In this document: piece by piece, positions 43,356-53,116 of the stretch | Position numbering within the stretch: the first letter of the stretch is position 1 | Layout of the letters: every line of letters starts with the position of its first letter | Source of the DNA: JAEZHK01 sp040768845 | Lineage (GTDB): Bacteria > Bacillota > Clostridia > Christensenellales > Aristaeellaceae | Direction of reading: 5' to 3' | Length of the DNA: 64,000 bases | Assembly (NCBI GenBank): GCA_040768845.1 | Contig: JAXGME010000007.1 | Span: 220,964 to 284,963 of the forward strand | Translations under genes and position numbers: made by a program | The notes under the pieces: generated by a model | Database searches by the model: none | What the model was told of the DNA's origin: nothing | What the model saw: the letters and a program-made list of their open reading frames with translations, nothing else

Positions 43356-45343
43356 CCACCTTCTTTTACGCCCGGCTTGCGCGAAAAAACATCGTCAACA
43401 ACCGCAAAATCTACCTGCCCTACATCCTGACCGCGATCGGCATGGTGATGATGTTCTACATCGTCGGCTTTCTTGCGAGCGATCCGGAGGTCAGCCGCAT
43501 CGCCGGGGGCGAAATGCTGCAGGCGCTTTTGTCCTTCGGCGTCGGCGTGATCGGCGTGTTCGCGACGATTTTTCTCATCTATACCAACAGCTTTCTGATG
43601 AAGCGGCGCAAAAAGGAACTGGGGCTTTTCAACATTCTCGGCATGGGCAAGCGGCACATCGCCAAGGTCATCCTGTGGGAGAGCGGCTACGTGGCCGCGA
43701 TCAGCATTGCCGCAGGGCTTCTCATCGGCATCCTGCTGAGCAAGCTCAATCAGATGGTGATGCTCCGCCTGGTCGAAAAGACCGCGTCCCTCCGCTTCGG
43801 GGTGTCGGCCCATGCGGTGGTGCTGACGGCGGTGGTCTTTGTGGGCATCTTTCTTCTGCTCCTGGCGGGCAGCCTGCGCCAGGTGCACGTTTCCAGCCCC
43901 ATCGAGCTTCTGCGCGGCGGCGACGTGGGTGAGCGCGAGCCAAAGGCGAACTACGCCCTGGCGCTGCTCGGCCTGATCCTGCTGGGCGGCGGGTATTTTC
44001 TGGCCCTGTCGGTTCAGGACCCGGTTTCGGCCATGCTGTGGTTTTTCGTCGCGGTCATACTGGTGATCCTGGGGACTTACCTGCTGTTTATCTCCGGCAG
44101 CGTCGCGCTTCTGAAGGCGCTGCGCCGCAACAAGCGCTACTATTACAAGCTGAACCACTTCATCTCCGTGTCCGGCATGTTCTACCGGATGAAGCGAAAC
44201 GGCGCGGGCCTCGCCTCCATCTGCATCCTGTCCACGATGGTTCTGGTGATGATCTCCACCACCACCTGCCTGTACGTGGGCGCGGAGGACGCGATGCGCA
44301 GCCAGTACCCGCGCGATGTCGGCGTGTCCGTCTCAGCCGACGACTTTGCCGTGCCGCCGGCGGTGGACGAAGCCGCCCGCGCGGCGCTGAAGGGCGCGGG
44401 CGCGGAGGCGGAGGGTCTGCTTCAATACCGGTATTTTTCATGCGCCGCCTACGAAAGGGATGGCGCCCTGGGCTTTGACGGCTCGGGCGTCGACGCCCAG
44501 TACCGCTCGCTGTACGTGGTTTCGCTTCCCGATTATCCGAATCGGGCGAATCTGGCGCTCAATCCGGGCGAGATCGCCGTCTACGCAAGCGGCACCGCGC
44601 CCGGGGACACGCTTTCGATCGGGGGCGAAACCTACCGCGTCCGGCACAGGCTCTCCGAAGGCGTGGAGGGCCTCACCTCAAACAGCGTCAACATCGTCGA
44701 GCATCTGCTCGTCGTAATGCCCACGGACGGCGACGTGCGCGCGCTCTACGAGCGGTTCAAGGCGTCCGCCGGGCCCCTCGACCACCCCTTCACCTTCTAC
44801 TACGGGTTTGACCTCGGCGCGGACCGCGCGCTTCAGGCAGAGGTCGCAAAAGAGATCCGGGCAACCCTGGACGGCGAGCTCACCGGCTTACGCGTGGACT
44901 CCACGGCGGAAAAGTGGGATGATTTCATCGGCATCTACGGCGGGCTTCTTTTCCTGGGGTTCCTCCTGGGCTTTACCTTCGTTGTCGCCGCCGCGCTGAT
45001 CATGTACTATAAGCAGGTCACCGAGGGGTACGAGGACAACGAGCGCTTCGATATCCTGAAACGGGTGGGCATGACCGTCCGCGAAATCCGCGCCGCGATC
45101 AATTCGCAGGTTTTGACGGTGTTCGCGCTGCCCCTTGCCGCCGCGGCCTGCCACATGGCGTTTGCGTTTCCGATGGTGGCGAAAATGCTCCGGGCCTTCG
45201 GCCTCAACAACGTGCCGCTGTTCATGATGACCAGCGCCGCCACCTTCGTCGTCTTCGCGCTGATGTACGCCTTTGCGTACCGCGCCACTTCGAAGGCGTA
45301 TCTCGGCATCGTCGGCGGGATGAACGGACGGATTCGGACGTAG
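43352..45343 (+). CDS. bceB: FtsX-family permease (BceB-like)
   Basis: A 663-residue permease with about ten helices and a large extracellular domain (about 310-525) between helices seven and eight, the arrangement of BceB/VraG proteins. ELGLFNILGMGKRHIAKV is the coupling region near residue 93, and YEDNERFDILKRVGMT the second. GTG at 43352 is used. It both senses and confers resistance to cell-wall peptide antibiotics such as bacitracin by family; the actual drug is unknown. Confidence 0.92.
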   Translation: MTTFFYARLARKNIVNNRKIYLPYILTAIGMVMMFYIVGFLASDPEVSRIAGGEMLQALLSFGVGVIGVFATIFLIYTNSFLMKRRKKELGLFNILGMGKRHIAKVILWESGYVAAISIAAGLLIGILLSKLNQMVMLRLVEKTASLRFGVSAHAVVLTAVVFVGIFLLLLAGSLRQVHVSSPIELLRGGDVGEREPKANYALALLGLILLGGGYFLALSVQDPVSAMLWFFVAVILVILGTYLLFISGSVALLKALRRNKRYYYKLNHFISVSGMFYRMKRNGAGLASICILSTMVLVMISTTTCLYVGAEDAMRSQYPRDVGVSVSADDFAVPPAVDEAARAALKGAGAEAEGLLQYRYFSCAAYERDGALGFDGSGVDAQYRSLYVVSLPDYPNRANLALNPGEIAVYASGTAPGDTLSIGGETYRVRHRLSEGVEGLTSNSVNIVEHLLVVMPTDGDVRALYERFKASAGPLDHPFTFYYGFDLGADRALQAEVAKEIRATLDGELTGLRVDSTAEKWDDFIGIYGGLLFLGFLLGFTFVVAAALIMYYKQVTEGYEDNERFDILKRVGMTVREIRAAINSQVLTVFALPLAAAACHMAFAFPMVAKMLRAFGLNNVPLFMMTSAATFVVFALMYAFAYRATSKAYLGIVGGMNGRIRT

Positions 45344-45379
45344 CCGGGGCGCGGCCGCCCAAGCCGCGGCCATGCACGG

Positions 45380-45416
45380 CTCCGCCCCCGGCGCATGCGC
45401 CGGGGGCGGAGTTTTT
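45380..45416 (+). terminator. Terminator of the bce operon
   Basis: A perfect 32-bp palindrome, arms CTCCGCCCCCGGCGCA and complement, followed by five T residues. It lies 37 bp after the permease stop. Confidence 0.85.
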
Positions 45417-45447
45417 GGCCCGCAGCGCGGGCCCGGTCGGCCAAAGG

Positions 45448-46581
45448 CTATGCCGGGCCGCGGCCCGGCGGGGAAAACTCCCCGGCATTGGGCCCGACCG
45501 CGGGGTCTGCGTAAATCGCCCGCTTTCCCGGGTTTTTCACCCGTTGCGCGATGTCTCGGACGGTTTCCTCATCCCCGATGCCGCAGACCTTTCGGATGCT
45601 TCCTTCCAGATCCCCTCCGTCCAGGCCGTGCTCATGCGCCATGTCGTAGGCAATCGCCGCGGCGATCATCTCCCGGAAGATGCCGGTATCAAGGCCGTGC
45701 CGGGCGGCCAGGCGCATCGGCGCGACCAGCCGCTCTTCCGGGCCCAGCTTGCGCACGGCGTCCCGGGCGTTGCGCGCAATGGAGTCTTCGATCTCCGGGT
45801 TCTGAAACTTTTCCAGCGCGCGCCGGGAGAATTCCCGCTGCGCCTCCGGCGAAACGCCGTATTCCAGGCAGATCGCCCGATCCAAAACCCGCAAAAGCGC
45901 GCGGGCTTTCCCGTCGATATCGGGATCAACCGCCGCCCGCGCGTACACCTCGCAGCCCTTCAGGGCGCCGAGGTAGGCGATGCACGCGCTCAGGCAGTTG
46001 TACGTGTAGATCTTCCGCCGGATGATTAGCGCGTAGTCCGCCTCGGGCACAAAACCCGCGAGGGGCAGCGGCCGGTCAAGCGGCAGGATGTCATAGGGCA
46101 GCTCGTCCACCGGCTGTGACCGCACATCCAGGCCATCGGCGACGCAGGTGCAAAGAACGCAGCCGTTGCTGAAGCGGTATGCCCCGGCCAGGCGCGCCTC
46201 CAGCACCGCGGCGGGGGCAATCCCATTCTCGCAGGCGACCAGCGGCTGGAGCGCCCCGGCCCCGCGCACGCGCCGTGCCGCGCCCAGCAGCGGAACGAGG
46301 GACTCGAGGTTGTCCGGCCGGACAGCCGTCAAAAGGACATCCGCCTCCGCGATCCGCGTCGCCGCCCGCGAATCGTCCGCCCGCAGCGCCCGAAATCCCT
46401 CCATCGAAAGCGGCGCCCGCCGCCCGCCGAAAAAGACGACCCGGTAGCGCCCACGCCGGTTCAGCGCGTCGATCAGCGCCCCGTCCCGGTCGATCAGGGT
46501 GATCTCCGCGCCGGAGAGCTGCGCAAGGCGCGCCAGCAGCCCGCGCCCGGTCTGCCCCGCGCCCAGAATGACCACCTTCAT
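45448..46581 (-). CDS. Mannitol-1-phosphate dehydrogenase-like oxidoreductase
   Basis: A 377-residue enzyme of the polyol-specific long-chain dehydrogenase group. KVVILGAGQTGRGLL is the Rossmann NAD(P) site, ITLIDRD its second strand end, and the IIRRKIYTYNCLSACIAYLG region with the Lys and Asn of the active site is as in MtlD. Length equals MtlD rather than the longer UxaB/UxuB. It overlaps the preceding kinase gene by four bases (ATGA). It could interconvert a sugar phosphate and a polyol phosphate. Confidence 0.8.
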   Translation of the reverse strand: MKVVILGAGQTGRGLLARLAQLSGAEITLIDRDGALIDALNRRGRYRVVFFGGRRAPLSMEGFRALRADDSRAATRIAEADVLLTAVRPDNLESLVPLLGAARRVRGAGALQPLVACENGIAPAAVLEARLAGAYRFSNGCVLCTCVADGLDVRSQPVDELPYDILPLDRPLPLAGFVPEADYALIIRRKIYTYNCLSACIAYLGALKGCEVYARAAVDPDIDGKARALLRVLDRAICLEYGVSPEAQREFSRRALEKFQNPEIEDSIARNARDAVRKLGPEERLVAPMRLAARHGLDTGIFREMIAAAIAYDMAHEHGLDGGDLEGSIRKVCGIGDEETVRDIAQRVKNPGKRAIYADPAVGPNAGEFSPPGRGPA

Positions 46582-47537
46582 TCCGCGCCTCCGCCGAGCG
46601 CTTCCAGATCCGCCAGGGCGGGAATGGAGGGAATGCCCCCCCGCCGCTGAACGCACCAGGCCGCCGCAAGGTTGGCGCGGCGCAGCGCGGCGGTCAGCGC
46701 CGCCCCGTCCGGTGCGTCCAGCGATAGGTTGCGGCGCAAAAATTCCCAGACAAACGTGGCAAAGCAGCAGTCGCCCGCGCCGGTGGTATCCACCGCGCGC
46801 ACCGGAAGCGCCTGCGCGTAGCCCTGCGCGCCGCCGGCAAAAAAGGCGCTGCCCCCCTCGCCGTAGGTGGCAATCACCAACCGGGGCCCCATATCCATAA
46901 GACGGCGCCCCCCCGCCTCCAGCGACGTGGTGCCCGTCAAGAGGGACAGCTCTTCCTCGGAAACCTTGAGCACGTCCGCGCGGGACGCGGCCTCGCGGAT
47001 CCGCCGCATGCCCAGCGCGCGGTCCGCCCAGGTCCGGGGGCGCCAGTTGACGTCAAAGGAGACCAGTCCGCCGGCCGCCTTCGCCCGCGCCATGGCGGTC
47101 ATCGCACTTTCAAACGCGGAATCGCCCGGCAGCATGAAGCTGGTGATGTGCAGCGCCCGGCAGTTCTCCACCAGGCTGAAATCCACCTCGCCGGGCAGGA
47201 GGGTGGAATCCGCCATGCCTTCCCGGTAGAACATGAACTCACGCTCGCCGTCTTCGGCCAGCCGCACGACCGCGCAGGGCGTTTGGTGCGAATCGCTCAG
47301 CACCACGCCCCGGGCGTCCACGCCCTGGCCCCCGATGGCGTCGACCAGCAGCCTGCCCAGCATGTCGTCCCCGAGTTTGCAGACGATGGCGCAGCGCGCC
47401 CCCTGCCGCTGTGCGGTCACCAGGAAATTGGCGACGCTGCCCCCCGGGTTGCCCTCGAACAGCGCGCTGCCGTTTTCGGATGTGCCGCAGGCGGAAAAAT
47501 CAATCAGCGCCGTCCCCATTCCAACGATGTCGAACAT
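46578..47537 (-). CDS. PfkB-family kinase, fructokinase-like
   Basis: A 319-residue ribokinase-fold enzyme. GNPGGSVANFLVTAQRQG (residues about 29-46) and VDTTGAGDCCFATFVWEF (about 245) are the two PfkB signatures; FDVNWRPRTW followed by VLKVSEEEL resembles fructokinases. It would phosphorylate a ketose or a 2-keto-3-deoxy acid made by the upstream enzymes. The ATG at 47535-47537 has GGGG closely upstream. It overlaps the dehydrogenase gene that follows. Confidence 0.85.
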   Translation of the reverse strand: MFDIVGMGTALIDFSACGTSENGSALFEGNPGGSVANFLVTAQRQGARCAIVCKLGDDMLGRLLVDAIGGQGVDARGVVLSDSHQTPCAVVRLAEDGEREFMFYREGMADSTLLPGEVDFSLVENCRALHITSFMLPGDSAFESAMTAMARAKAAGGLVSFDVNWRPRTWADRALGMRRIREAASRADVLKVSEEELSLLTGTTSLEAGGRRLMDMGPRLVIATYGEGGSAFFAGGAQGYAQALPVRAVDTTGAGDCCFATFVWEFLRRNLSLDAPDGAALTAALRRANLAAAWCVQRRGGIPSIPALADLEALGGGAE

Positions 47538-47641
47538 ATATCCCCTTTTCAGCGCTGCATGCGACCGCCGCAATCCTGCCCCACAGCCCTTCTTCAATGA
47601 TCCGCTCCCTCACGACGCGCCGCCCCGCGGTTCCGCCGCCA

Positions 47642-48397
47642 TCACAAAGAGGCGGCGCCGTCGATGGCAATGTTTCCGCCGCTGAAGAACGCCGCCTCGG
47701 CGCACGCCGCGAACAGAATTGCCGCGGCGATCTCCTCCGGCCTGCCCAGCCGCCCCATGGGCTGGCGCGCCACAAAGCGCGCGCGGGCCGCTTCCGGGTC
47801 CGGCTCCGCCTGAATGCGCGCCTCCAGCGACGGCGTCAGCACCGTACCGGGACACACGCAGTTGACCCGAACGCCGTCCTTCAGAAGATCCGCGGCCATG
47901 GCGCGGGACAGAGAGAGCACCGCGCCCTTCGAAGCGCTGTACGCCGCCCGGGAGGCCACTCCCTTGATGGCGACCAGCGAGGCCACGTTGACGATCACGC
48001 CCCGGGTTTTTTTCAGGTGCGGGATCGCGGCACGGCTGATGAGAAAGGTGCCGGTGGCGTTCACGCGCATCACCCGCTCCCACTCCGAAAGCGCGGTCTC
48101 CTCCGCGCTGCCGCCGGTCACCACGCCGGCGCAGTTGACCACCACGTCCAGGCCGTCCAGCGCCTCCGCCGCGGCGGAGACGATTTGCGCCGCCTCGCGC
48201 TCGTCGCCCACGTCGCCCGGCACAAATACCGCCCGGTACCCCTGCGCCTGCAACACCTGGGCCACCTTCCGGGCGGAGGCGGTGACGCTGTTCACCGCCA
48301 CGCGGGCGCCCGCCCGCGCAAACGCATGCGCGGCGCTCTCCCCGATGCCGGCTCCCGCGCCGGTCACCAGCACCGCCCTGTCATGAAAATCCGGCAT
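47642..48397 (-). CDS. Short-chain dehydrogenase/reductase
   Basis: A 251-residue classical SDR: cofactor motif TGAGAGIG (12-19), NCAG near residue 88, catalytic Ser in NVASLVAIKG and YSASK (Tyr and Lys) near residue 152. It ends with GGNIAIDGAASL as usual for the family. It follows LivF by 13 bp in the catabolic operon and probably oxidises or reduces a hydroxyl of the imported acid or sugar. Confidence 0.9.
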   Translation of the reverse strand: MPDFHDRAVLVTGAGAGIGESAAHAFARAGARVAVNSVTASARKVAQVLQAQGYRAVFVPGDVGDEREAAQIVSAAAEALDGLDVVVNCAGVVTGGSAEETALSEWERVMRVNATGTFLISRAAIPHLKKTRGVIVNVASLVAIKGVASRAAYSASKGAVLSLSRAMAADLLKDGVRVNCVCPGTVLTPSLEARIQAEPDPEAARARFVARQPMGRLGRPEEIAAAILFAACAEAAFFSGGNIAIDGAASL

Positions 48398-48410
48398 TGT
48401 CTTCCCTCCG

Positions 48411-49130
48411 TCAGTCCGCTCCCAGGTAGGCCTTTTTCACGTCCTCGTTCTTTAGCAGATTCTCGCAGCGGTCATGCAGGATGATCTCGCCGGTCTGCAT
48501 CACATAGCCGCGATCGGCGGTGGACAGCGCCACCTTGCTGTTCTGTTCGACGAACAGGATCGTGGTACCCTCCTTGCGGATGGCGACGATGGCTTCAAAG
48601 ATCTCCTTGATGATCAGCGGCGCGAGGCCCAGCGAGGGCTCGTCCAGCAGCAGCATTCTGGGCTTCGCCAGCATCGCGCGGGCGATGGCCAGCATCTGCT
48701 GTTCGCCGCCGCTGAGCGTTCCGCCCATCTGCGCCTTGCGCTCCTCCAGCCTGGGAAAGAGCCGGTACATCCGCTGCATGTCGTCGCGCACGTCCTTCAT
48801 ATCCCTGCGCAGGTAGGCGCCGATTTCGAGGTTCTCCTTCACGCTCAGCTGCGAAAAGATGTGCCGCCCTTCCAGCACCTGCGCCAGCCCCAGCTTGGTG
48901 ATCTCATGGCCCGACTTCTTCTGGATGGGCTTTCCCGCAAAGGCGATCTCGCCCCGGACGCCCGCCGCGGGCGTCAGACCGGAGATGGTCTGCATGGTGG
49001 TGGTCTTGCCCGCGCCGTTGGCGCCGATGATGGTCACGATCTCGCCCTCGCCGACGGTGAGGTTGATCCCCTTGACCACGTGAATGTTCCGGTAATAATA
49101 ATGAAAGTCCTTGATCTCCAGCAGCGCCAT
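48411..49130 (-). CDS. livF: Branched-chain-type ABC ATP-binding protein LivF
   Basis: A 239-residue ATPase: Walker A GANGAGKTT, signature LSGGEQQMLAIARA, Walker B MLLLDEPSLGLAP. LivF-typical LEGRHIFSQLSVKENLEIGAY is present in two parts. The ATG at 49128-49130 is preferred, with GGGGGG eight bases ahead; a GTG three codons upstream is the alternative. It follows LivG by one base. Confidence 0.93.
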   Translation of the reverse strand: MALLEIKDFHYYYRNIHVVKGINLTVGEGEIVTIIGANGAGKTTTMQTISGLTPAAGVRGEIAFAGKPIQKKSGHEITKLGLAQVLEGRHIFSQLSVKENLEIGAYLRRDMKDVRDDMQRMYRLFPRLEERKAQMGGTLSGGEQQMLAIARAMLAKPRMLLLDEPSLGLAPLIIKEIFEAIVAIRKEGTTILFVEQNSKVALSTADRGYVMQTGEIILHDRCENLLKNEDVKKAYLGAD

Positions 49131-49131
49131 G

Positions 49132-49887
49132 TCACTCACCCCCCAAATACGCCTGGATGACGGCCGGGTTCCTTTGGATCTCGGCGGGCGTCCCTTCGGC
49201 GAGCTTCTGGCCGTAGTTGAGCACGAACAGCCGGTCCGTCACATCCATGACCAGCTTCATGTCGTGTTCGACGATCAGGATGGTGACGCCTGTCTTCAGG
49301 ATCTTGCGCAGCAGGGCGTTCAGCGCCTCCTTCTCCCGGGAGTTCATCCCCGCCGCGGGTTCGTCCAGCAGGATGAGCTTGGGGTTGGAGGCGAGGCCGC
49401 GCACGATCTCCAGCAGCCGCTGCTGGCCGTAGCTGAGAGAGCCCGCCGCCTGTTCGGCGTTCCCGTCCAGGTTGACAAACGCCAGCCATTCGTGGGCCTT
49501 TTCGCGGGCCTCGCGCTCCTCGCGGCGCTCTTTTCCGGTGCGCAAAAGCGATGCGAAGAAGCCGGCCTCAAGCCTCGGGTGCATGCCCACCATGACGTTC
49601 TCCACCACGCTCATCTTGCGGAACAGGTTGATGACCTGGTACGTGCGGGCGATGCCCGCGGCATTGATCTGGAAGGGCTTCATGCCCTCGATGTGCTTCC
49701 CGTCAAACACAATGGAGCCGCTGTCGGGCTTGTACACGCCGCTGATGAGGTTGAAAAACGTGGTCTTGCCCGCGCCGTTGGGGCCGATCAGGCCGTTGAT
49801 CTTGTGCGCCTCGATGGCGGTGGAGACGTTATTGATCGCCTTCAGGCCGCCAAAGCTGAGGCAGAGGCTGTCGATCTCAAGCAACAT
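49132..49887 (-). CDS. livG: Branched-chain-type ABC ATP-binding protein LivG
   Basis: A 251-residue ATPase with Walker A GPNGAGKTT, signature LSYGQQRLLEIVR, Walker B LILLDEPAAGMN and the LivG-type NLISGVYKPDSGSI loop. The ATG at 49885-49887 is used; a TTG one codon ahead is less likely. Its 5' end overlaps the LivM stop by 11 bp. Confidence 0.93.
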   Translation of the reverse strand: MLLEIDSLCLSFGGLKAINNVSTAIEAHKINGLIGPNGAGKTTFFNLISGVYKPDSGSIVFDGKHIEGMKPFQINAAGIARTYQVINLFRKMSVVENVMVGMHPRLEAGFFASLLRTGKERREEREAREKAHEWLAFVNLDGNAEQAAGSLSYGQQRLLEIVRGLASNPKLILLDEPAAGMNSREKEALNALLRKILKTGVTILIVEHDMKLVMDVTDRLFVLNYGQKLAEGTPAEIQRNPAVIQAYLGGE

Positions 49888-50863
49888 CAATCCTGTCCCC
49901 CTTTTGCCGGTTGGTCACCTTTGCGAAGAGGCTTTTCAGGCTTCCGTAGAGGCCGCCCGGCATGGTAACCACTACGATCAGCAGCAATATGCCGTACATC
50001 AGCATCTGGTACTGCTCAAACATGCGCAGACCCTCGATCAGCATCAGCACCACCACCACGCCCACGATCGGCCCCGCGATGGAGCCGGTACCGCCAAAGA
50101 GCATCATCGTCACAAACATGACCGACTGCTTCTGGGTAAAGGTATCCGGCCCGATGTAGCGCATCAGGTGGGCGTACATGGCCCCCGCAAACCCCGTGTA
50201 GAACGCGCTGACCGCGAAGGCCATCACCTTGTACTTGGTGACGTCGATGCCCATGCCGCCCGCGGCGACCGGGTTTTCGCGGATGGCGATCCAGGCTCGG
50301 CCCACCTTGGAATTGACCATCAGGTACTTGGCCGCGAGAAACAGCACCACCGCCGCCAGACCAAAGTAATAGAAGCTGGTGTAGTCGCTCAGTTCAAGGC
50401 CGAAGATGCTGATGCTCGGGGCGAAGAGCCCCACGGCGTTGCCGGTGACCCCGCCGGGGGAATTCAGCAGCAGCGTGTAGACGATTTCGCCGAAGGCGAT
50501 GGTCGCCAGCGACAGAAAGTGGAACACCAGCTTCGAGGCCGGATAGGCGATGATGGCTCCGACGATGGTCGCCAGCACCGACGCGATCAGCATCGTGGCA
50601 AAGACCGGCAGCCCGAAGTACTTGTTCAGCATCACGGAGCCGTAGGCGCCGATGGCGAAAAACGCCGCGTGCCCCATGGAAATCTGGCCGCAATACCCAA
50701 AATCGATGTCGAGGCCCGAGGCGGCGATGGTGTACAGCATCGCGACGCAGGCGACCAAAATGCCGTAGTTGAAGCCGACGGCGGTCATGATCGGCGGCAG
50801 CAGGAGAAACAGCGCCGCCAGCGCGACCTTGCCGGGCATGTTCTTCTTCATAATGGAATTCAT
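49877..50863 (-). CDS. livM: Branched-chain-type ABC permease LivM
   Basis: A 328-residue permease with about ten helices. GYCGQISMGHAAFFAIGAY and AFAVSAFYTGFAGAMYAHL are the LivM signatures. The ATG at 50861-50863 gives the best spacing from GTGAGGAG; another ATG lies two codons upstream. It follows LivH by 11 bp. Cargo is set by LivK and here probably is not an amino acid. Confidence 0.92.
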   Translation of the reverse strand: MNSIMKKNMPGKVALAALFLLLPPIMTAVGFNYGILVACVAMLYTIAASGLDIDFGYCGQISMGHAAFFAIGAYGSVMLNKYFGLPVFATMLIASVLATIVGAIIAYPASKLVFHFLSLATIAFGEIVYTLLLNSPGGVTGNAVGLFAPSISIFGLELSDYTSFYYFGLAAVVLFLAAKYLMVNSKVGRAWIAIRENPVAAGGMGIDVTKYKVMAFAVSAFYTGFAGAMYAHLMRYIGPDTFTQKQSVMFVTMMLFGGTGSIAGPIVGVVVVLMLIEGLRMFEQYQMLMYGILLLIVVVTMPGGLYGSLKSLFAKVTNRQKGDRIDVA

Positions 50864-50874
50864 AGGCATGCTCC

Positions 50875-51747
50875 TCACTCCGTGATGGCGCGCTCGTTGA
50901 ACAGGCCCGTCGGCTTGACGAACAGGAAGATCAACAGCACTGCGTAGGAAATCATGTCCTTGTACACCGAGGACAGGTAGCTGGCCGTCAGCGTTTCGAT
51001 GAGGCCCAGGAGGATGCCGCCCACGATGGCGCCGTACATGTTCCCGTAGCCGCCCATGATGGCGCCCGCAAAGCCCTTGCGGCCGATGGTCGAGCCCAGC
51101 ATGATGAACACGCCGTAGATCGGCCCCAGAAGGATGCCCGCCAGGGCCGCCATGCCGGCGGCGATGGCCCAGGTGACCCCCGTGCTCAGCGATGTGTTGA
51201 CGCCGCAGGCCTGCGCGGCCTTGGTGTCCATCGCCGCGGCGCGCATGGCGGTGCCAAAGCGCGTGTGCTTCATAAACAGGTGCAGCCCCACCATGCACAA
51301 AAACGAGGACGCAATGCAAAAGACCGATTCAGTCTGTATCTTCACGCCGAAAATCCGCAGGGAGGAGACGCCGAACACCGGCGGGTAGTTGAGCATCTTG
51401 GTGCTCCAGATCGCCTGAATGGTGTTCTGCAGAATGTAGGAAACCGCGATGGTGGCCAGCACCACATAGATGGCCAGCACGTTCTTGTTCTGCAATTTCC
51501 GGATCACAAAGTGCTCCAGGCCGAGCCCGAACGCGGCGGCGCACGCCATGGTCAGGATCACGGCCACCGGGAAGGGCAGTTTGAGCATTGTGTAAAACGT
51601 ATAGCCCAGAAACGCGCCGAGCGTCAGAACATCGCCCTGCGCAAAGTTCATCAATCCCGACGCCTTGTAGATGATGCTGTACCCCAGGGCGATCAAGCCG
51701 TAGATACAGCCAATGACAAAGCCTGAAACGAGGACCTGCGTGAGCAT
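50875..51747 (-). CDS. livH: Branched-chain-type ABC permease LivH
   Basis: A 290-residue permease with about eight helices. It opens with GFVIGCIYGLIALGYSIIY, then GLMNFAQGDVLTLGAF, and has AIMGGYGNMYGAIVGG near the C-terminus, all LivH hallmarks. The ATG at 51745-51747 was selected over the long upstream frame because the family starts here. Confidence 0.92.
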   Translation of the reverse strand: MLTQVLVSGFVIGCIYGLIALGYSIIYKASGLMNFAQGDVLTLGAFLGYTFYTMLKLPFPVAVILTMACAAAFGLGLEHFVIRKLQNKNVLAIYVVLATIAVSYILQNTIQAIWSTKMLNYPPVFGVSSLRIFGVKIQTESVFCIASSFLCMVGLHLFMKHTRFGTAMRAAAMDTKAAQACGVNTSLSTGVTWAIAAGMAALAGILLGPIYGVFIMLGSTIGRKGFAGAIMGGYGNMYGAIVGGILLGLIETLTASYLSSVYKDMISYAVLLIFLFVKPTGLFNERAITE

Positions 51748-51810
51748 CAGGCCGTCCCCTCTCTTTCTGTCCAAACGTAAGCCGACCGATCCCCGGTCCG
51801 GGGTAGGAAT

Positions 51811-51834
51811 GCGGGGAGGCGGGTGCCTCCCCGC
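51811..51834 (-). terminator. Attenuating hairpin between livK and livH
   Basis: GCGGGGAGGC and GCCTCCCCGC pair across GGGT, with no T tract. It may protect the livK message end and lower transporter expression. Confidence 0.5.
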
Positions 51835-51854
51835 GGGAACCGGTGGAGGAGACC

Positions 51855-53045
51855 TCAGGCCGCCAGGCCGGAAGCCGTCATGACGGCGCCGTAGCCCTCG
51901 CTGCCCTGCCACTTGTCAAAGGTGGTGTACTTCTGGCTGTCAATGACGAAGATGTTGAACTCGTGGAGGCCTTCGCCGTCGCCCTTTGTAAAGTCCTGCA
52001 GGCCCGCCAGCGTCGGAATGCCGCTGAGCGTACCCACCGCGTTTTTGACCGCCTCGCCGTCGGTGGAGCCGGCGGCCTCGAGGGCGGCCCTGAGCACCGT
52101 CATGCTGTCATAGGCGCGGTACGCGCAGTCGGAAACCGGCAGCGTGCCGAACTCGGCCTGATAGGCTTCCAGGAACGCGCGGACGGCGGGATCGTCGCAG
52201 TCTTCCACGTTGGTGTATGTCAGGTAGGGATAGGCAAAGGCAAAGCCGTTGGAGGCGTCGCCCGCCACCTGCAGCGCGTCCACCTGGTAGAGGTCCTTGG
52301 TGAAGCACAGGCCCTCAAAGCCGAACTGGCGCAGCTGCTTGGCAATCAGCGGCTGAGTGGGGCCGAAGGTGGAGATGAACATCACCTGCGCGCCGGAGGA
52401 GATCATCTTGGCCACCTGGCCGGAGAAATCGGTGTTGCCCTCGGCGTAGCTCTCCGAGGCGGTGATCTCGATGCCCGCCTCCTGGCACAGCGCCGTCATG
52501 GTCTTGACGCCCGCCACGGCGGCGTCATCCTGTCCGGCGAAGATCGCGATCTTGGTCACGCCCAGGTCCTGGAGCTTTTTCACCACCAGCGGCAGCGCAA
52601 AGTCGTTGTTCTGGCAGGCGCGGAACACGTACTCCCAGCCCTGCTTCATCCATGTCGGGCTGGTGCCGGTGCCGAAGACGGGAACCTTCGCATCGTTGAA
52701 GATGGCGCTGGAAGACAGGACGCAGCTGGAGATGCAGGAGCCGATGACGCCCTGAACCTTGTCCACCTGCACCAGCTTTGTGGCCACCTTCACGGCCTCT
52801 TCCGGGGAACCCTGATCGTCGTAGGAGACCAGGCGGATCTGCTTGCCCAGAATGCCGCCCGCCTCGTTGATCTGCTTGACGGCCAGCTTAACGGCGTTGA
52901 GCGCGCACTCGCCGGGCTGCGCGTTGGTGCCTGTCAGCGGCTGGGGGCAGCCGATGACGTACTCGTCCGCCGCCAGCGCGGCGGGGGCGGCCATCATCGA
53001 CAGGGCCAGCACCAGGCTGAGAACCAGGGGCAGAAGCTTCTTCAT
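51855..53045 (-). CDS. livK: Branched-chain-type ABC substrate-binding protein LivK
   Basis: A 396-residue exported binding protein of the Leu/Ile/Val fold (type I). Residues 1-24 are a signal peptide (MKKLLPLVLSLVLALSMM, then AALAA). IGCPQPLTGTNAQPGE opens the mature domain, and VQGVIGSCISSCVLSSSAIF is a ligand-loop segment with two Cys. No lipobox is present, odd for a Gram-positive binding protein unless another anchor is used. The ATG at 53043-53045 has AAGGAGG at proper spacing. The gene neighbours suggest a hydroxy-acid ligand. Confidence 0.9.
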   Translation of the reverse strand: MKKLLPLVLSLVLALSMMAAPAALAADEYVIGCPQPLTGTNAQPGECALNAVKLAVKQINEAGGILGKQIRLVSYDDQGSPEEAVKVATKLVQVDKVQGVIGSCISSCVLSSSAIFNDAKVPVFGTGTSPTWMKQGWEYVFRACQNNDFALPLVVKKLQDLGVTKIAIFAGQDDAAVAGVKTMTALCQEAGIEITASESYAEGNTDFSGQVAKMISSGAQVMFISTFGPTQPLIAKQLRQFGFEGLCFTKDLYQVDALQVAGDASNGFAFAYPYLTYTNVEDCDDPAVRAFLEAYQAEFGTLPVSDCAYRAYDSMTVLRAALEAAGSTDGEAVKNAVGTLSGIPTLAGLQDFTKGDGEGLHEFNIFVIDSQKYTTFDKWQGSEGYGAVMTASGLAA

Positions 53046-53116
53046 GACCATTTCCTCCTTATAATCGGGTCCGTATCGCAAAGGCTTTCAGCCTTTGTTG
53101 CGGTGGAAATGCGGCT

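Noticed and set aside
45344..45447. Possible small gene between bceB and the catabolic operon
   Set aside because: The stretch is almost entirely the terminator palindrome and GC-rich spacer.
48411..53045. Calling the Liv-type importer an amino-acid transporter outright
   Set aside because: The enzymes in the same operon act on hydroxy and sugar acids and there are no amino-acid genes, so the family name is kept but not the substrate.
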